Shown: positions 1 to 7,895, counted from the stretch's first letter. The stretch: 64,000 nt of DNA from Streptomyces endocoffeicus (GCF_016741935.1 NZ_JAERRG010000002.1:372001-436000); one strand, 5' to 3'. Made by a program: numbers and translations. The notes: a model not told the origin generated them from the sequence alone.

Positions 1-2
1 AC

Positions 3-155
3 GACATGCAGCGCACCATCGCCGTCGCCCACCGTAAGGACGTCGCGCCGCCCCGGGCCGCGCGGGAGCTGCGCCGGGTGATGCTGGAGCATCTGCGGAC
101 GGCGGCCGCAGGGGAGTTCGGCCTGCCGCCGACCACGACGCGGCTGCTGCCGTAG
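3..155 (+). CDS. C-terminal end of a probable LysR-type regulator (5' truncated by window)
   Basis: An open frame enters from the left edge and stops at TAG 153-155, giving about 50 residues. The segment AVAHRKDVAPPRAARELRR followed by a short helix resembles the last strand and helix of LysR effector domains, where a dipeptide of this kind precedes an Ala/Arg-rich terminal helix. No DNA-binding domain is visible because the gene starts outside the window. It could also be another regulator or enzyme with a similar tail, so the family name is an inference from a short stretch. Confidence 0.4.
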   Translation, partial: DMQRTIAVAHRKDVAPPRAARELRRVMLEHLRTAAAGEFGLPPTTTRLLP

Positions 156-195
156 CGGGGCGGCGGCCTGCCTCAGGGGGCGTCCGGCGGTTCTT

Positions 196-536
196 TCCCC
201 TACCCGCCCCTTCCCGACACCTGACGATATGCGGCTCCGCCGGGTGGGGGGCTTCGCCGCGTGGGGGCTTCGCCTCTGGACCCCGGGTCTGGGGCGGAGC
301 CCCGCCTTCCGGCCCCTCCAGGGGGCACCTCCCAGCGGTGGCTGGGGGAGCTTGAGGAGTGGGGTCTGAGGCGGAGCCCGCCTGCCAGCCCCTCCGGCGC
401 TTGAGGAGCGGGGTCTGGGGCGGAGCCCCAGTTGTGGGAAGGGGCGGGGAGGGGAGCAGCCCGCCGCAGGCGCCAAGCCCCGCCGGACACCCCCTAGCGG
501 GGCGGCGGCGCGCCGTAAGGCCGCCGGGGGTTGTGA
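196..536. repeat. Non-coding GC-rich dispersed repeat, copy 1
   Basis: This gene-free stretch is built of short modules that recur elsewhere in the window. A GGGGCGGAGCCCC-like module occurs several times (around 292-304, 371-380, 418-430). A hairpin module with CTCCCAGC and GCTGGGGG arms lies near 321-350 and recurs near 59552-59581. A C/G-rich block near 439-466 is the reverse complement of blocks at 4691-4720 and 53771-53800. Long open frames here are artefacts of GC content. The layout fits an extragenic repeat at the 3' ends of convergent genes, perhaps acting as a terminator. Confidence 0.7.
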
Positions 537-911
537 TCAGCCCCAGACGGCGTGGGCCAGCCCCACACCCGCGAAGGCGGCGCCCACCCCGACCACCAGA
601 CTCAAGCCCACATTCGCCACGGCGAAGAGCCGCGCGCCCTCCTCGGCCAGCCGCAGGGTCTCGTACGAGAACGTCGAATACGTCGTCAGCGCCCCGCACA
701 GCCCCGTGCCCAGCAGCAGCTGCAGCCGCTGGGACGCCGCCCCCTCCGCCGCCGCGCCGGTCAGCAGGCCCAGCACCAGACAGCCCACCACATTGACCAG
801 GAACGTGCCCCAGGGGAACACCGAGTCGTGCCGTGTCTGCACCGCGCGGTCGGTCAGATAACGCAGCGGGGCGCCGACCATCCCGCCCGCGATCACCAGC
901 AGCCAGTTCAC
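537..911 (-). CDS. crcB: Fluoride ion channel FluC/CrcB, first of a pair
   Basis: This 124-residue membrane protein of the CrcB/FluC family exports fluoride as a dual-topology dimer. Four hydrophobic helices are visible. Family marks are the N-terminal GAPLRY segment, the NVVGCLVLG helix with its conserved Asn, and the central TYSTFSYE track that lines the pore. The start is GTG at 909-911, overlapping the stop of the DUF190 gene by 4 bp (GTGA), which supports translational coupling. It is the last gene of a three-gene operon with a second FluC paralogue. The paired copies may form a heterodimer of opposite topology, which is known for paired Fluc genes but is inference here. Confidence 0.9.
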   Translation of the reverse strand: MNWLLVIAGGMVGAPLRYLTDRAVQTRHDSVFPWGTFLVNVVGCLVLGLLTGAAAEGAASQRLQLLLGTGLCGALTTYSTFSYETLRLAEEGARLFAVANVGLSLVVGVGAAFAGVGLAHAVWG

Positions 912-1243
912 CGGGCCCGCCCCCGGGGGTGCACGATCTCGACCGGGTCGACCACCACGAGGCCGTCACCCACGATCTCCTCCAGCTCGGGCAGGAAGGA
1001 CCGCACTCGCTCCTCCGTATCGATGATCACGATGGCCATGGGCAGATCCTCGCCGAGCGACAGCAGCCGCGAGGTGTGGATCAGGGACGTGGAACCGTAC
1101 CCCTCGACACCGCGGAACACGCTCGCGCCCGCGAGCCCCGCGCGATGGGCGCGGTGCACGATCTCGGCGGACAGCGGTTTGCGGTGCCAGGTGTCGTTCT
1201 CGCCGATGAAGACGGTCAGTCGCAGCGCGGGCTCGCCGGTCAT
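908..1243 (-). CDS. DUF190 family protein between two fluoride channels
   Basis: The product is a 111-residue soluble protein. The sequence [18 protein letters not shown], then [16 protein letters not shown], and later [21 protein letters not shown] is the typical DUF190 layout, a small ferredoxin-like/PII-like fold. The ATG at 1241-1243 overlaps the upstream channel's stop by 4 bp, and its own stop overlaps the next channel's GTG by 4 bp, so expression is tightly coupled. DUF190 proteins often sit beside crcB. A regulatory or nucleotide-sensing role for the channel is plausible but not shown by the sequence. Confidence 0.88.
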   Translation of the reverse strand: MTGEPALRLTVFIGENDTWHRKPLSAEIVHRAHRAGLAGASVFRGVEGYGSTSLIHTSRLLSLGEDLPMAIVIIDTEERVRSFLPELEEIVGDGLVVVDPVEIVHPRGRAR

Positions 1244-1758
1244 CGGGCCGCCCTCCCGCCGGGGCCGCCGCCGTACCCGCTGCCGTACCCGCCGAGGACG
1301 CGCCGGGTCGCCGCCACGGCCGTCCATACGGCCGCCATCGCCACCACGAGCGTGCCCAGCAGATAGCCGAAGGCGATCGCGATACGGCCGTCCTGGATCA
1401 GCCGGGTGAAGTCCACGGTGTACGTCGAGAAGGTGGTGAAGCCGCCCAGCACACCGGTGCCGAAGAAGGGCCGCACCAGCCGGTGGGCCGTCCACATCTC
1501 GGTGATCAGCACCAGGAAGACGCCGATGATCGCGCAGCCGACCGCGTTGACCAGCAGGGTTGTCCAGGGGAAGGCGCTGGACGGGGTCGGCCACAGCAGC
1601 GACGCGCCGTAGCGGGCCGTCGCCCCGAACGCGCCGCCCACCGCCACCACACCCACCACGGGGCCCTGTCCTCGCCACGGGCTGTGCCGGGCGGGCGGGG
1701 CCGGGCCGGTATCGGGGTCGATGGGCTCGTCCACCACATCTGACCGTGAGCTGCCCAT
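1240..1758 (-). CDS. crcB: Fluoride ion channel FluC/CrcB, second copy with long N-terminus
   Basis: This is a FluC/CrcB family member of about 172 residues, longer than its partner at both ends. The core contains [19 protein letters not shown] and [10 protein letters not shown], the equivalents of the pore motifs in the first copy. The cytosolic N-terminal 35 residues are hydrophilic and Pro-rich, and the C-terminus is Gly-rich ([10 protein letters not shown]). ATG 1756-1758 was chosen. An in-frame GTG at 1786-1788 would add ten residues, and neither has a strong Shine-Dalgarno. It heads the crcB-DUF190-crcB operon. No recognisable fluoride riboswitch was found upstream, where an 11-bp tandem array lies instead. 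Confidence 0.88.
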   Translation of the reverse strand: MGSSRSDVVDEPIDPDTGPAPPARHSPWRGQGPVVGVVAVGGAFGATARYGASLLWPTPSSAFPWTTLLVNAVGCAIIGVFLVLITEMWTAHRLVRPFFGTGVLGGFTTFSTYTVDFTRLIQDGRIAIAFGYLLGTLVVAMAAVWTAVAATRRVLGGYGSGYGGGPGGRAAR

Positions 1759-1828
1759 ACGGCTCAGATTACGTCGTGACGCGGACACCGGCCGACCGGG
1801 CTGGTGGAGGGGAGGGGGCGGAGCGAGA

Positions 1829-1927
1829 GGTATGGACGCCTTACGGGCGCCGTATGGGCACGTTGCGGGCGCTGTCTGGGTGCCGTACGGGTGCCGTATG
1901 GGCGCTGTATGGGCGCCTTACGGAGGA
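1829..1927. repeat. Nine tandem 11-bp units upstream of the fluoride-channel operon
   Basis: Read on the plus strand the array is nine consecutive 11-mers with consensus CGTATGGGCGC, for example CGTATGGGCAC (1851-1861), CGTACGGGTGC (1884-1894), CGTATGGGCGC (1895-1905) and TGTATGGGCGC (1906-1916). The outermost units are degenerate. There is no insertion or deletion between units, so the period is constant and close to one helical turn. The array fills the gap between the polyprenyl synthase stop and the channel operon start. Confidence 0.85.
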
Positions 1928-1933
1928 AGCCCG

Positions 1934-3100
1934 TCAGTGATCCCGGCGCGCCACGAAGTCGCACAGCGCGTGCAGAACCCGGGTCGCCGGACCGTCCGGC
2001 AGTCTGTTCGCCGCGGTCCGGGCGCGCAGCAGCCGGGCGTTCATCACCGTGCGCGCCTCCGCCAGCGCCCCGCAGCGGTGCAGCAGCGCGACGGCCCTGG
2101 GCAGCCCGGCGCCCTCCGGGCCCGCGGTGGCGGCGCTCAGCAGGGCGCGCAACTCACCCGCCTCCGGCCGCTCGTCGGCCAGCGCCAGCAGCACCGGGAG
2201 GCTGGCGACCCCGATCGCGAGATCCTTCCCCTGCTCCTTGCCGGAGACCTCGGAGGTGGAGGTGATGTCGAGGATGTCGTCGGATATCTGGAACGCGATG
2301 CCCAGATGTTCTCCGTATTCGGCGAGCGTCTGGACGACATGCTCCGGGGCGCCCGTCCGGACCGCACCCAGTTGGAGGGCCATGGCGATCAGCGCGGCCG
2401 ATTTCCCGGCCACCACGGTGAAGTAGTGGGAGAGCGGATCGTCGTCGTCCGAGGGGCCGACGAGTTCCCGTATCTGGCCCATGATCAGCCGATTGGTGAC
2501 CTTGGACTGCAACCGTATGGTCTCCGGGCCGAGTTCCGCGGCGAGCTGGGCCGCCTTCGACAGCAGCCAATTGCCCGCGAGGACGGCGGTGGTGTTGCCC
2601 CAGCGGGCGTTCACGCTGGGGACTCCGCGCCGGGTACGGGCCTGGTCCATGACGTCGTCGTGGTAGAGCGAGGCGACATGCACCAGCTCGGCCAGGGCGG
2701 CGGCCTCCACGGCGGGGGACGGGTCGGTGGCGGCCGGATCGGCGATGGCCGGGTCGGCGGCGGATGGGTCGGCGGCGGATGGGTCGGCGCTGGCCGGGTC
2801 GGTGGCGGATGGGTCGGCGCTGGACAGGACGGCGGCGGGTGGGGCAGCGATGCCCCGGGCGCGCTCGCCGAACTCCGCGCCCACCAGCGCCAGGAGCGGG
2901 CGCAGCCGCTTGCCTCCGGGGCCGAAGAGATGTCCGGCGACTTCGGCGACACATGGGTCCCGGGCCTCGGCGGCGAGAGCGCGCAGCCACTTCTCCGAGG
3001 CGTCCATTCCGCGTTCCAGCCGGGCCGTGAGCGCGGGGTCGCCGATGGTGAGCTCCATGGCCATGGAGCCCCTGGGCTCGGTTCTGGCGGACGCGACCAT
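1934..3100 (-). CDS. Polyprenyl diphosphate synthase with an Ala-Asp-Pro repeat insert
   Basis: This trans-isoprenyl diphosphate synthase (388 aa) condenses isopentenyl diphosphate with an allylic diphosphate. The FARM motif is DDVMD (residues 148-152) and the second Asp-rich motif is DDILD, with GKRLRP near residue 63 and a KGKD-like segment (EQGKD) after the second motif. Family members are about 320-340 aa. The excess is an insert at residues 93-129 made of seven near-identical five-residue ADPSA-like units, encoded by a 15-bp DNA repeat (2714-2824), between two core helices. A later Met at residue 13 is an alternative start. The product chain length (quinone or other prenyl tail) cannot be read from the sequence. 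The gene has no pathway neighbours here. Confidence 0.88.
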   Translation of the reverse strand: MVASARTEPRGSMAMELTIGDPALTARLERGMDASEKWLRALAAEARDPCVAEVAGHLFGPGGKRLRPLLALVGAEFGERARGIAAPPAAVLSSADPSATDPASADPSAADPSAADPAIADPAATDPSPAVEAAALAELVHVASLYHDDVMDQARTRRGVPSVNARWGNTTAVLAGNWLLSKAAQLAAELGPETIRLQSKVTNRLIMGQIRELVGPSDDDDPLSHYFTVVAGKSAALIAMALQLGAVRTGAPEHVVQTLAEYGEHLGIAFQISDDILDITSTSEVSGKEQGKDLAIGVASLPVLLALADERPEAGELRALLSAATAGPEGAGLPRAVALLHRCGALAEARTVMNARLLRARTAANRLPDGPATRVLHALCDFVARRDH

Positions 3101-3270
3101 GCCGCGGACCGTAGGCGAGGGGCGCCCCGGAACCCCGAATTCCGTCAGGAAGGTGCCATTTTCCGTATCCCAGGCTTTTCCCCAGGCCCCGGGGAACCCC
3201 TCGGCCGGTGCCCACCCCCTGCCGGTACCGTCAAGCTCGTCGACGCCGACCGTGAGCGAGGAGACCAGCG

Positions 3271-3489
3271 ATGAGCAACCCCTTCGAGAACCCCGACGGC
3301 CGCTATCTCGTGCTCGTCAACGAGGAGGGGCAGCACTCGCTGTGGCCCGCCTTCGCCGAGGTCCCCGCGGGCTGGACGGTCGCCCACGGCGAGGACGACC
3401 GCCAGGCGTGCCTGGACTACGTCAATGGGCACTGGACCGATATGCGCCCCACGAGCCTGATCAAGGCGATGGACGGCACTTCGGCCTGA
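3271..3489 (+). CDS. Orphan MbtH-like protein
   Basis: The product is a 72-residue MbtH family protein, a small chaperone and activator of NRPS adenylation domains. The hallmark [19 protein letters not shown] and the later [12 protein letters not shown] with its conserved Trp residues are intact. GAGGAGACC just upstream of ATG 3271 provides a ribosome-binding site. No NRPS gene lies within the window, so it is either an orphan serving a remote cluster or a relic of one. The 3' end sits in a 29-bp tandem duplication, and the stop codon is created inside the repeat unit. Confidence 0.92.
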   Translation: MSNPFENPDGRYLVLVNEEGQHSLWPAFAEVPAGWTVAHGEDDRQACLDYVNGHWTDMRPTSLIKAMDGTSA

Positions 3490-3520
3490 TCAAGGCCATG
3501 GACGGCACCTCGGCCTGATC
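3455..3520. repeat. 29-bp tandem duplication at the 3' end of the MbtH gene
   Basis: The unit beginning GCCTGATCAAGGC runs 3455-3483 and again 3484-3512, with two substitutions between copies. The first 8 bp then appear a third time at 3513-3520. Because 29 is not a multiple of three, the second copy is read in another frame. The TGA at the unit boundary (3487-3489) ends the protein, so the second copy is untranslated. Confidence 0.9.
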
Positions 3521-3632
3521 GGGTCCGCACGCGGGTGGCAGTTTCCGGTCGTATCTCTTCCCTTTTTGGCGCCGCATGGCCGTAACGCGTGCCTTACGGT
3601 CGCCACGGTGCTCACGGCGTTACGTTGGCGAG

Positions 3633-4655
3633 GTGACGGACGCGAACGTCGACCTTCCGGCGACCATGCGGGCATGGGTGGTCCCCGCCCCGGGCCGGAT
3701 CGAACAGGTGGAGCTGCCGGTTCCGCGGCCGGCGGAGGACGAACTGCTGGTCCGGGTCCGGGCCTGTGGCGTCTGCCGCACCGATCTGCATGTCCGCGAC
3801 GGCGATCTGCCCCCGCACCGCAGCCCCGTCGTCCCCGGTCACGAGGCGGTCGGCGAGGTCGTCGCGGCGGGTTCGCGGGCGCACGGCCCCGGCCCCGGAA
3901 TCCGGATCGGCGTCCCCTGGCTGCGGCGCACCTGCGGCCGCTGCCGCTACTGCCTCCGGCACCGGGAGAACCTGTGCCCGTTCTCCGAGTACACCGGCTG
4001 GGACGCGGACGGCGGCTACGCCGAGTACGTCACCGTACCGGCGGCCTACGCCTATGAGCTGCCCTCCGGATACCGCGACGAGGAGCTCGCCCCGCTGCTG
4101 TGCGCCGGGATCATCGGCTACCGCGCGCTGCGCCGGGCCGACCTCCCGTCCGGCGGCCGGCTCGGCATCTACGGCTTCGGCGGCTCGGCGCACCTCACCG
4201 CCCAGGTCGCCATCGCGCGGGGCGCCGTCGTCCACGTCCTGACCCGCTCGGCCGCCGCCCGCGCGCTCGCCCTGGACCTCGGCGCCGCCTCCGCGAACGA
4301 CGCCTACGACCGCCCGCCCGAGCCGCTCGACGCCGCCATCCTCTTCGCCCCGGTGGGCGAGCTGGTCCCGGTCGCCCTGGAGTCCCTGGACGCGGGCGGC
4401 ACGCTGAGCATCGCCGGTATCTACCTCACCGACATCCCGTCACTCGACTACGAGCGGCACCTCTTCCGGGAACGCACCGTCCGCAGCGTCACCGCCAACA
4501 CCCGGGAGGACGGGCGTGAATTCCTCGCCGCGGCCGCCGAGAACCGCATCAGCGCCACGATCACGCCGTATCCCTTCGACCGGGCCGACGCCGCCCTCGA
4601 CGACCTCGCCGCCGACCGCGTCAACGGTGTGGCGGTCCTGACGATGCCGCGCTAG
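3633..4655 (+). CDS. Zinc-dependent alcohol dehydrogenase family protein
   Basis: This medium-chain dehydrogenase has about 340 residues. The catalytic zinc site is visible in CGVCRTDLH (Cys and nearby Asp/His) and GHEAVGEV. The structural zinc is held by four Cys in [15 protein letters not shown]. The nucleotide fold shows [15 protein letters not shown]. The set fits the single-subunit zinc ADH group related to mycobacterial AdhA, using NAD(P)H on alcohols or aldehydes. GTG 3633 was taken as the start; ATG 3666 is the alternative. Upstream DNA has no strong Shine-Dalgarno, so a leaderless message is possible. It looks monocistronic. Confidence 0.88.
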   Translation: MTDANVDLPATMRAWVVPAPGRIEQVELPVPRPAEDELLVRVRACGVCRTDLHVRDGDLPPHRSPVVPGHEAVGEVVAAGSRAHGPGPGIRIGVPWLRRTCGRCRYCLRHRENLCPFSEYTGWDADGGYAEYVTVPAAYAYELPSGYRDEELAPLLCAGIIGYRALRRADLPSGGRLGIYGFGGSAHLTAQVAIARGAVVHVLTRSAAARALALDLGAASANDAYDRPPEPLDAAILFAPVGELVPVALESLDAGGTLSIAGIYLTDIPSLDYERHLFRERTVRSVTANTREDGREFLAAAAENRISATITPYPFDRADAALDDLAADRVNGVAVLTMPR

Positions 4656-4675
4656 GGGGGGGGGCTGCGGGGGTG

Positions 4676-4868
4676 CCCTGTCCGACCGATCGTGATGCCT
4701 GCGGCGGGCTGCTCCCCTCCCCGCCCCTTCCCTCAACTGGGGCTTCGCCCCAGACCCCGAAACCCGGGCTTCGCCCCTTCCTGCGACATGCGACATCGGT
4801 ATCGCGGCTCCGCCGCGTGGTCCGCCGGACACCCCGCGGCGCGAGGGCCCCGGGCCTGGGAAACCTCG
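4676..4868. repeat. Dispersed GC-rich repeat, copy 2
   Basis: The block near 4691-4720 (CGGCGGGCTGCTCCCCTCC followed by a C-rich tract) is almost identical to 53771-53800 and matches the complement of copy 1. It is followed by GGGGCTTCGCCCC hairpins (4739-4751 and similar) and a Cys-free GC-rich tail. No credible coding sequence lies here. It separates the convergent dehydrogenase and VOC genes. Confidence 0.7.
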
Positions 4869-4873
4869 GTGCC

Positions 4874-5284
4874 TCAGGAATTCGACCAGCCGCGGCGGCA
4901 CAGCACCAGGCGGTACCCGTCCGGGTCCTCGATGGTGACGCCCCATTCGTTCCAGTACGGATTGGGGGAGCTGACGCGGGTGCCGCCGTGCTGGGTGAGG
5001 CGGTCCACCAACTCCTCGGGGACCGGTTCGTCGAGGTAGACCACCAGCAGATCCTCCTCGGTCGGCCGGGGCTCCACGGGGTGGGCCGCCTCGTGGACGA
5101 GCTCCAGATGCCAGGAGGCGTCCGGCCACCCCACCATCAGCAGATCGTGCTCCCCGGCCCGGTCACCGCCCTCGACCCGGTACACCACGCTCAACCCCAG
5201 CCCCGCACACCAGAAGCGCTCCGCCGCCGCGAGGTCACGGGAGGGGCGGGCGATGCGGATGTGGCTCTGACCGTCGGCGGGCAT
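4874..5284 (-). CDS. VOC superfamily (glyoxalase/bleomycin-resistance fold) protein
   Basis: This 136-residue vicinal-oxygen-chelate protein has two beta-alpha-beta-beta-beta modules. Module one starts SHIRIARPSRDLAAAERFW, and module two ends WGVTIEDPDGYRLVL, the classic C-terminal signature. Candidate metal ligands are His in the first strand, the His-Leu-Glu around WHLELVHE, and the Glu in VTIEDPDG. A clear AAGGAGG lies before ATG 5282-5284. The longer reading frame upstream merely runs through a 24-bp repeat and is rejected. The substrate is unknown. Confidence 0.88.
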   Translation of the reverse strand: MPADGQSHIRIARPSRDLAAAERFWCAGLGLSVVYRVEGGDRAGEHDLLMVGWPDASWHLELVHEAAHPVEPRPTEEDLLVVYLDEPVPEELVDRLTQHGGTRVSSPNPYWNEWGVTIEDPDGYRLVLCRRGWSNS

Positions 5285-5294
5285 GGGCGCCTCC

Positions 5295-5342
5295 TTCGTC
5301 GTGGGGGAACGCATCGACTTCGTCGTGGGCGAACGCATCGAC
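5295..5342. repeat. Two 24-bp direct repeats in the VOC gene leader
   Basis: TTCGTCGTGGGGGAACGCAT plus ATCGAC-like sequence (5295-5318) is repeated with one change at 5319-5342. The pair begins 11 bp upstream of the VOC start, covering the 5' leader or promoter. Translated in frame it would give a meaningless MRSPTTK duplication, so a regulatory or slipped-strand origin is more likely than coding. Confidence 0.75.
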
Positions 5343-5444
5343 GGCACCGTGATCGCCGGGCCGCGCCCCGAGCCTAGGGATGGGCTCGCCCCGGGGCATC
5401 GGCCGCTCGCCGGACCTCCCCACGGCCGTGGGACCTACGACCAC

Positions 5445-5545
5445 GGACCGGCCGCCTCACCCGCGGACCGGCCGCCTCACTTATGGACCGGCCGCCTCAC
5501 CCGCGGGCCGGTCGCGTCGCCTCGCGGACCGGTCACCTCACTCCG
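5445..5545. repeat. Five 20-bp tandem repeats
   Basis: GGACCGGCCGCCTCACCCGC begins at 5445, 5465, 5485 and 5505 with an exact 20-bp period and a few substitutions. A fifth, diverged unit starts at 5526. The last unit overlaps the stop codon of the membrane-protein gene ending at 5538. The array lies between two genes of the same orientation. Confidence 0.85.
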
Positions 5546-5960
5546 GCGACCCCGGACGGCGGCCGAGCGGGCTGATGCGGCGGTATCCCGCCCGGGCGTT
5601 GACGATGCGGGCGAGCGCGGTGCCCGCGACGGCCGCCGCCAGGAGACAGGCGAGCCAGCGGGCGTCGCGGCCGCCCGCCCAGGAGAGCTGCCCCGCGGGC
5701 GGAATGGCGAAGCCGTTGAGGAACAGCCAGCACAGCCCCGCCGTACCGGGCGCCGCGACAAAGCGCGCGCACAGCCCCAGCAGGGCGGCCAGCAGCGAGA
5801 GCGCGACCAGGGCGAACATCGGGCGGCCGTGGCCGCCGAGAAAGTTCAGGGTCGCCACCAGCAGCAGCGCGCCCAGGGAGGCCCCGCCCCAGATGACGGG
5901 AGTGGCGACCGGATCGGGTACTGGCCTGATCCCGGTGCTGAGCCGCCTCCACTCGATCAT
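5538..5960 (-). CDS. Small four-helix membrane protein of unknown function
   Basis: The protein has 140 residues with four predicted transmembrane stretches: WGGASLGALLLVATLNF, MFALVALSLLAALLGLC, GTAGLCWLFLNGFAIPP and ARWLACLLAAAVAGTAL. The compact arrangement resembles the membrane-spanning domain of DUF4118/KdpD-like sensors, but no kinase part follows. ATG 5958-5960 has GAGGAGGGG at good spacing, so the longer frame to 6191 is not used. It is divergent from the antiporter operon at 6125. Function is unknown. Confidence 0.75.
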   Translation of the reverse strand: MIEWRRLSTGIRPVPDPVATPVIWGGASLGALLLVATLNFLGGHGRPMFALVALSLLAALLGLCARFVAAPGTAGLCWLFLNGFAIPPAGQLSWAGGRDARWLACLLAAAVAGTALARIVNARAGYRRISPLGRRPGSPE

Positions 5961-6075
5961 GGGCACCACCCCTCCTCTGGGCACCATCCTGTTCGTAGAT
6001 CGATGGTCGCCCCACCCATACGCGGTCGGCATCGTCCCATCGCACCCTCGCACACCTGCCGTCATTACCAATTCT

Positions 6076-6103
6076 TTGCCATTCGTTAGGGTGGCACAAG
6101 AAT
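6076..6103 (+). promoter_or_regulatory. Candidate vegetative promoter for the antiporter operon
   Basis: TTGCCA (6076-6081) and AAGAAT (6098-6103) are separated by 16 bp. They match five and four positions of the HrdB-type consensus and sit just ahead of the antiporter operon's Shine-Dalgarno. This is prediction from sequence only. Confidence 0.35.
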
Positions 6104-6124
6104 CGAGCGACGAGAGGGATGATT

Positions 6125-6610
6125 GTGGGCGCTCCGCGCATGAGCAGTACGCCATTGCCCGGCATCGGGGTTCGCTACGACCTGACGACACGAGAGAGCA
6201 GGCGGCTTTCGGTCATCGCACATCGCGACGGCGGACGGACGCTGAGTGCGTACCGGAAGGAGGATCCCGATGAGTGTGCACTGTCCACCAGGCTGACCCC
6301 AGGGGAAGCGGAGGCGCTCGTCGGGGTTCTGATGCCAACTCATCACAGCCCGAATCTGCTGTCCACCACCGAGCTGGGGCTGGTGGCCGAGCGGATCGAG
6401 CTGTCGTCCACGTCGTACTGGAACGGGAGGGTGCTGGGCGAGACGCGGATGCGGACGGAGACCGGCGTCTCGATCGTGGCCGTGCTGCGCAGGGCGGAGG
6501 CGATCCCCTCCCCGACCCCCGACTTCCGGCTGGCCGGCGGGGACGAGCTGATCGTGATCGGCACCCGCGAGGGTGTGGAGACGGCCGCGGCGATACTTGG
6601 GCGGGAGTGA
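6125..6610 (+). CDS. Cation:proton antiporter regulatory subunit (KhtT-like, TrkA-C domain)
   Basis: This cytosolic protein of about 161 residues regulates the membrane antiporter encoded next. The N-terminal half (LPGIGVRYDLTTRESRRLSV) resembles the KhtT N-domain. The C-terminal half (IVAVLRRAEAIPSPTPDFRL then GDELIVIGTREGV) is a TrkA-C/RCK_C ligand-binding domain. GTG 6125 is preferred because GAGAGGG (6112-6118) is six bases away. ATG 6119 and ATG 6140 are alternatives. The stop lies 4 bp before the antiporter start, so the two form an operon. In Bacillus, KhtT gates K+/H+ exchange by KhtU; nucleotide sensing here is inferred. Confidence 0.86.
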   Translation: MGAPRMSSTPLPGIGVRYDLTTRESRRLSVIAHRDGGRTLSAYRKEDPDECALSTRLTPGEAEALVGVLMPTHHSPNLLSTTELGLVAERIELSSTSYWNGRVLGETRMRTETGVSIVAVLRRAEAIPSPTPDFRLAGGDELIVIGTREGVETAAAILGRE

Positions 6611-6614
6611 GCCC

Positions 6615-7886
6615 ATGCATTCGTCTGCCATCTTTCTAATCGAGTTCGGTGCGGTCATCCTGGGCCTCGGGCTGCTGGGGCGGCTCGCCGGGCGGTTCCA
6701 GTTCTCCCCGATCCCGCTGTATCTGCTGGCCGGACTGGCCTTCGGCGAGGGCGGGCTGCTGCCGCTGGGAGCGAGCGAGGAGTTCGTCGCGATCGGCGCC
6801 GAGATCGGCGTCATCCTCCTGCTGCTGATGCTCGGGCTGGAGTACACCGCCAGCGACCTGGTCAGCAATCTCAAGACCCAGTACCCGGCCGGGCTGGTCG
6901 ACGCGGCGCTCAACGCGCTGCCCGGCGCGATCATGGCCCTGCTGCTGGGGTGGGGGCCGGTGGCCGCCGTGGTGCTGGCCGGCGTCACCTGGATCTCCTC
7001 CTCCGGCGTCATCGCCAAGGTGCTCGGCGATCTGGGCCGGCTCGGCAACCGCGAGACCCCGGTGATCCTCAGCATCCTCGTCCTCGAGGACCTGGCGATG
7101 GCCGTCTATCTGCCGATCGTCACCGCCCTGCTGGCCGGTGCGGGCCTGGCGGCGGGCAGCGTCACCCTGGCCATCGCCCTCGGCGCGGCCGGTCTGGTGC
7201 TGTTCCTGGCCGTCCGCTACGGACGGCACATCTCCCGCTTCGTCTCCAGCGACGACCCCGAGAAGCTGCTGCTGGTGGTGCTCGGGCTGACGCTGCTGGT
7301 GGCGGGGATCGCCCAGCAGCTCCAGGTGTCGGCGGCCGTCGGCGCGTTCCTGGTGGGCATCGCCCTGTCCGGGGAGGTCGCCGAGGGTACGCACCATCTG
7401 CTCAGCCCGCTGCGGGATCTGTTCGCCGCCGTGTTCTTCGTCTTCTTCGGCCTGCACACGGATCCGGCCAGCATTCCCCCGGTGCTGCTGCCCGCCATGA
7501 CGCTGGCCGTCCTCACCGCCGGTACGAAGATCGCCACCGGCTACTGGGCGGCGCGGCGGGCCGGGATCTCGGGCCGGGGCCGCTGGCGGGCGGGCGGCAC
7601 GCTGGTGGCCCGGGGCGAGTTCTCGATCGTCATCGCGGGGCTCGCCGTCACGGCTGGTATCGAACCGTCGCTCGGTCCACTGGCCACGGCGTACGTCCTG
7701 ATCCTGGTCATCCTGGGCCCGCTCACCGCCCGCTGGACCGAGCCCGTCGCCGGGCGGGTCACGGCCCGGCTGGCGGCGCGCCGCGAGCCGGCTGACGCCG
7801 CGGCGGTCGAGGGCGGGGGCGATGGTGCGGCGGAGGGGCCGCGGGAGGCGGTGGACGACCCGGACGCGGTGGGGCGCCGCTCATAG
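6615..7886 (+). CDS. CPA2-type cation:proton antiporter (KhtU-like)
   Basis: This integral membrane transporter of 423 residues has about twelve helices. It belongs to the CPA2 (KefB/KhtU) family, which exchanges K+ or Na+ for protons. Family features are SPIPLYLLAGLAFGEGG near the N-terminus, VTWISSSGVIAKVLGDLGRL with its conserved Ser/Gly stretch, VILSILVLEDLAMAVYLPI with the catalytic-type Glu-Asp, and ARGEFSIVIAGLA near the C-terminus. There is no attached RCK domain, since that function is supplied by the preceding gene. The last 35 residues are acidic and disordered. Confidence 0.9.
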   Translation: MHSSAIFLIEFGAVILGLGLLGRLAGRFQFSPIPLYLLAGLAFGEGGLLPLGASEEFVAIGAEIGVILLLLMLGLEYTASDLVSNLKTQYPAGLVDAALNALPGAIMALLLGWGPVAAVVLAGVTWISSSGVIAKVLGDLGRLGNRETPVILSILVLEDLAMAVYLPIVTALLAGAGLAAGSVTLAIALGAAGLVLFLAVRYGRHISRFVSSDDPEKLLLVVLGLTLLVAGIAQQLQVSAAVGAFLVGIALSGEVAEGTHHLLSPLRDLFAAVFFVFFGLHTDPASIPPVLLPAMTLAVLTAGTKIATGYWAARRAGISGRGRWRAGGTLVARGEFSIVIAGLAVTAGIEPSLGPLATAYVLILVILGPLTARWTEPVAGRVTARLAARREPADAAAVEGGGDGAAEGPREAVDDPDAVGRRS

Positions 7887-7895
7887 CCGTTCGTC

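Noticed and set aside
359..796. Long plus-strand open frames over the crcB region and left repeat
   Set aside because: They are Pro/Arg-rich shadows of the minus-strand channel genes and GC-rich repeats, with no ribosome-binding site or domain.
1759..1933. Fluoride riboswitch upstream of the crcB operon
   Set aside because: The region is filled by the 11-bp array, and no recognisable riboswitch pseudoknot motif was seen.
3271..4655. MbtH and alcohol dehydrogenase as part of a biosynthetic cluster
   Set aside because: No NRPS, PKS or tailoring gene set is present around them within the window.
5285..5545. CRISPR array suggested by repeats
   Set aside because: Units are directly adjacent with no unique spacers and no cas genes, so they are plain tandem repeats.
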